Assembly: GCF_026230105.1 (NCBI RefSeq) | Contig: NC_079478.1 | Coordinates: 29,961,653-30,025,652, forward strand | Source of the DNA: Diorhabda sublineata | Taxonomy: Eukaryota > Arthropoda > Insecta > Coleoptera > Chrysomelidae | DNA length: 64,000 nucleotides | Direction: 5' to 3' | In this document: positions 61,340-64,000 of the stretch, piece after piece | Position numbering within the stretch: the first letter of the stretch is position 1 | Layout of the letters: each line of letters opens with the position of its first letter | The notes under the pieces: model-generated | What the model was told of the DNA's origin: nothing | The model's input: the letters and a program-made list of their open reading frames with translations, nothing else | Databases searched by the model: none | Made by a program: the position numbers and the translations under genes

Positions 61340-62500
61340 TTTTGGAATTTGACATGTATCGTTCAGCAAAAAAAATTTATGTTAAAGTGAACACATAAAT
61401 TCATTCAGAAACGGAGAACGGAAAATCGGACTATTAAGACGTTGAAGAAAAGTAAGTCGATAGCTCCGATAATGCCTCGTTAGGAAATAATTAACAATTA
61501 CCTATTGGGTAAGCAATTCTTACCGATGGATAACGAGTTTAAAAGAGCTTGAGGCGTATCGACTCTGGGATCGTGTACATCGATGAGTATACCCGAACTT
61601 CAAATATACATAATAAATGGAATATAGCAGTGATTATCAATCGCAGTAAGTGTGATGTATGATGGATAAGTAAATAACACTCCTAGAATTTGACTACATA
61701 ACTTTTATAATTATCAATTGAATTTTTTATAATGTTAACGATCATTTGAATATTAATAGCGGATATTCTCCATGTTCCAAGATTTTATGTAAGAAATATT
61801 TTTCTATTTTCAGAGATAGTGTTCATATCAACAACTAGTAGTCTCTTTGAACCATTGAAGATCTATAGGAATTAATCTGTGAAGTCAGTACTTCTGTTGA
61901 GAGTTAAGAACGATTTGAAAGTGCAATTTCTTTCAAATTAGGCTATGTGATTCTTTTTCACTATAACAAACGCTATAATGCAGGGGTCGTCAACTTTTTG
62001 GCAGACATGAACCTCAAAGTATACCTGCAGCTCTACTTAGCTACATAACTTCAAAATAACACAAAATATATCCATTATCCGCTTTCATCTCTGACAGAAA
62101 CTGTTGAAATTGGCTATTAGTTAACTCCTTTTTCTGACGTCGTATATTTTTCCCCAAGTTTATTTTAAATACTACCTATCAACCTCTTATTTTAACAACT
62201 CATGTTTCTACCTCCACCTGTTGTTACAATTACTATTTATTCTCACGGTCATTTCATAGAAGTCAAGGTTTAATGTAAAAGCTTCTTTCAGAGGTTCTTA
62301 CCAATATCAGGAACAAATATAAAAAGCTGGGCAGTATCGGACACCTCGTGGAAAGCTATGGAAAACCTTCTATTCTAGAAGGTTCTGAAATGAAATTTTC
62401 GTGTATATGTCCCAGATAAACAAAAGTTCTGAATTTTTTTTCAACCTGGGCACATCTCTCCGGCTACGGCTAAGACTCTTTGTTTCACAAGTTTATTGTA
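61340..62500. other. No recognised gene; one hAT-like end
   Basis: At 61981 CAGGGGTCGTCAACTTTTTG resembles a hAT terminus, but no partner end or transposase was found. A hairpin GGTAAG-n5-CTTACC lies at about 61508-61524. The rest is unassigned. Confidence 0.4.
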
Positions 62501-62519
62501 AGTAAACGATCGCAAACTT

Positions 62520-63110
62520 CTCAAGCTCCTCAAAAAAGCCGTTATCTGCCGACATCGCATGTTGGAAAATCTTGAACCACCGATCAATGTTTTCAAGACA
62601 TAGAACAGAAAATAATCCGAGGGAGGTCAATCGAGCGCATAGGGTGCATGATTCAAACTTCAATTCATTAATTTTGTAATAGCGGATGTGTGAGTTGGTG
62701 CATTGTCTTGATTAAACAACACTTTCTTCTTAGCGAAGCGACGTTTTTGTTTGATTTTTTCGCTCAAACGCATAATACTCGCCATTGATATCAAGAGAGT
62801 CAATGAAAATTATCCCAAGCACATCTAAAGGAGAAACCGACACCATGATCTTTCCTGCCTTTTGCCTACTTTGGAGCCGGTTCTCTCTTTTCAGTCCATT
62901 GTTTTGATCGTTCCTTTGTTTCGGGTGTAGTTATGTATCCATGTTCCATCCATAGTTATGAAATGGCGCAAAAAATCGGCTTTATTTATGTGAAACATTG
63001 CCAAACACTCGATGGAAATATCTTGACGATGCTGTTTTTGTTCCATTGTGAACAAACGCGGGATCCATCTTGAGCACAGCTCTCTCGTGAACAAATTTTG
63101 AGTTAATATG
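62520..63110 (-). pseudogene. Mariner transposase fragment (minus)
   Basis: From 63094 leftward the frame reads LCSRWIPRLFTMEQKQHRQD, SIECLAMFHINKADFLRHFI and TMDGTWIHNYT. The first catalytic Asp is intact (T-M-D-G-T-W). After frame changes, KKKVLFNQDNAPTHTSAI (about 62735) supplies the second Asp and PPSDYFLFYVLKTLIGGSRF (about 62630) the third. TGA stops occur before S-L-N-H-A-P-Y and inside A-L-D-x-P-P-S-D, and the spacing is shortened. The N-terminal DNA-binding region is missing because similarity breaks near 63110, where a mariner of opposite orientation begins. Confidence 0.75.
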
Positions 63111-63124
63111 CGATGTATTATATT

Positions 63125-63460
63125 GTCAGCAATTGACCAGATTCACAAACAAATCGAAATAAATTCTTGTAGTTGGTCAAAAGAGCGGGCGCTGTGTTCC
63201 ATCGCGACAATAACTAGCTAGGTACATTTTTGAGAACTCGCCAAAGATTGACTTAACTGTGTTGAGAAGATTATGACTCCACCGAATAGCCCAGACATTG
63301 AACCATCTGACTATTATTTGTTTCGGGATTAGCAGATCTTGCTTGTTGGAAAATATTCGACATTAAAAGAGATATCAAGAATTCTTTCCCACTAAACCAC
63401 AGAAATTTTACACTGATATAATTTAAAAATTACTAGAAAAATGACAAAAGGTCAAGGATA
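63125..63460 (+). pseudogene. Mariner transposase fragment (plus), different lineage
   Basis: The plus strand reads QLDQIHKQIEINS, then LVGQKSGRC (63128-63200), matching C-x-Q-L-x-x-x-x-x-x-I-x-x-x-x-x-x-L-V-N-x-K-G. A frame change gives a corrupted H-R-D-N block. From 63272 MTPPNSPDIEPSDYYLFRD, stop, QILLVGKYSTLKEI matches the H-P-P-Y-S-P-D-I-A-P-S-D-Y-x-L-F-R-x-L-Q-x-x-L block. It abuts the minus-strand mariner fragment with essentially no spacer. Confidence 0.6.
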
Positions 63461-64000
63461 TAGCAAATATATACTTGAGCAACATCGGTTCTTAGTACAG
63501 AAAAGTGAGTGAGAATAGAACCCTTTTTGATAATTCTATGCTCAAAAATATTATTTCCGTTATTTACTATTTCATAGTAAAATATATTATTGAGGATACT
63601 TTTTATATTTATATTCAACATTTCAATGTAATGAACTCTTCATTTTGCTGAATTTGGGTAGATGTATATTCCTCTCTGGCATATGAATCTTCCTAACACA
63701 ATTGTTCAATTATTAATAGGCTTGGTGACCCTCTGAAGGGCTATATTCATGATTGACTGTAGCACATGTGACTATCAAGTACAAATATGTTGTATACGTA
63801 AATTAGAGACATATATTAATCTGTATATGAGAAGAATTGAAAAGTCCACATCACAGAATTGTACAAATATTTTTATCGTGAAGTTCACCCAACTGGCTCT
63901 ACACGACGTTTGTCGGCCACTTATCGAAAATTTTACACAAAGTACAGTCAGAATAAGGTTCCAATATCGTAAAATACGTGAAGACCGGATCAATTGGAGA
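63461..64000. other. No confident gene
   Basis: Near 63855-63985 a plus frame (ELYKYFYREVHPTGSTRRLS, then ATYRKFYTKYSQNKVPI) is reminiscent of the N-terminal helix-turn-helix of Tc1/mariner-type transposases and runs into the window edge. It is too weak to call. Confidence 0.3.

Noticed and set aside
61981..62000. A third hAT element
   Set aside because: The sequence resembles a hAT end, but no opposite end, target duplication partner or transposase was found.
63855..63985. N-terminal domain of another Tc1/mariner transposase at the window edge
   Set aside because: The residue pattern is suggestive, but the rest of the gene is outside the window and the match is weak.

Overview
The window is AT-rich eukaryotic DNA, almost certainly from an insect. 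It is a transposon graveyard in which I recognise no intact host gene. The evidence for an insect is the set of decayed transposases (several mariner lineages, a DD41D rosa-like element, piggyBac, hAT, Crypton tyrosine recombinase, PIF/Harbinger-like) and an inserted piece of mitochondrial DNA. That piece reads only in the invertebrate mitochondrial code and has the arthropod order nad4-trnH-nad5 on one strand. I cannot fix the order of insect. The longest ATG-started open frame is 139 codons. In sequence this AT-rich, frames of that length are expected by chance over 64 kb, so open frames alone are not treated as genes.

Layout. 1-8.5 kb: nothing recognised. 8.5-9.5 kb: a bounded 994-bp DD41D transposon with TA target duplication. 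10.1-15.1 kb: scattered LINE RNase H/zinc-knuckle remnants and small transposase scraps. 16.8-18.5 kb: a collapsed piggyBac and a Tc1/mariner scrap, both minus strand. 20.2 kb: a Harbinger-like miniature element. 21.7 kb: a mariner scrap. 21.9-28.7 kb: no genes. 28.7-29.6 kb: a bounded hAT deletion derivative. 29.77-30.03 kb: a miniature element with a tandemly duplicated body. 32.4-33.1 kb: a mariner.

35.4-38.3 kb is the most structured part. Two Crypton tyrosine-recombinase pseudogenes point away from each other. The plus-strand one has a roughly 620-bp mitochondrial insertion (numt) between its conserved HGGW motif and its tail. The numt is still fully open in the mitochondrial code, while the host Crypton is heavily broken.

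40.4-51.7 kb: mariner scraps, a hAT 3' half next to a LINE 3' end, and a decayed D,D mariner. 55.9-59.2 kb: a LINE fragment, a miniature inverted-repeat element built from repeated GTCGAC/CCTAGG-centred units, and a mariner 3' half with its right terminal repeat. 60.2-61.3 kb: an end-to-end mariner of 1,129 bp flanked by TA. 62.5-63.5 kb: two mariner fragments of different lineage and opposite orientation abut.

None of the coding remnants looks functional. Their interest lies in nested insertion order, deletion derivatives and short well-bounded elements. All family calls rest on motif recognition by eye and none was checked by database search.
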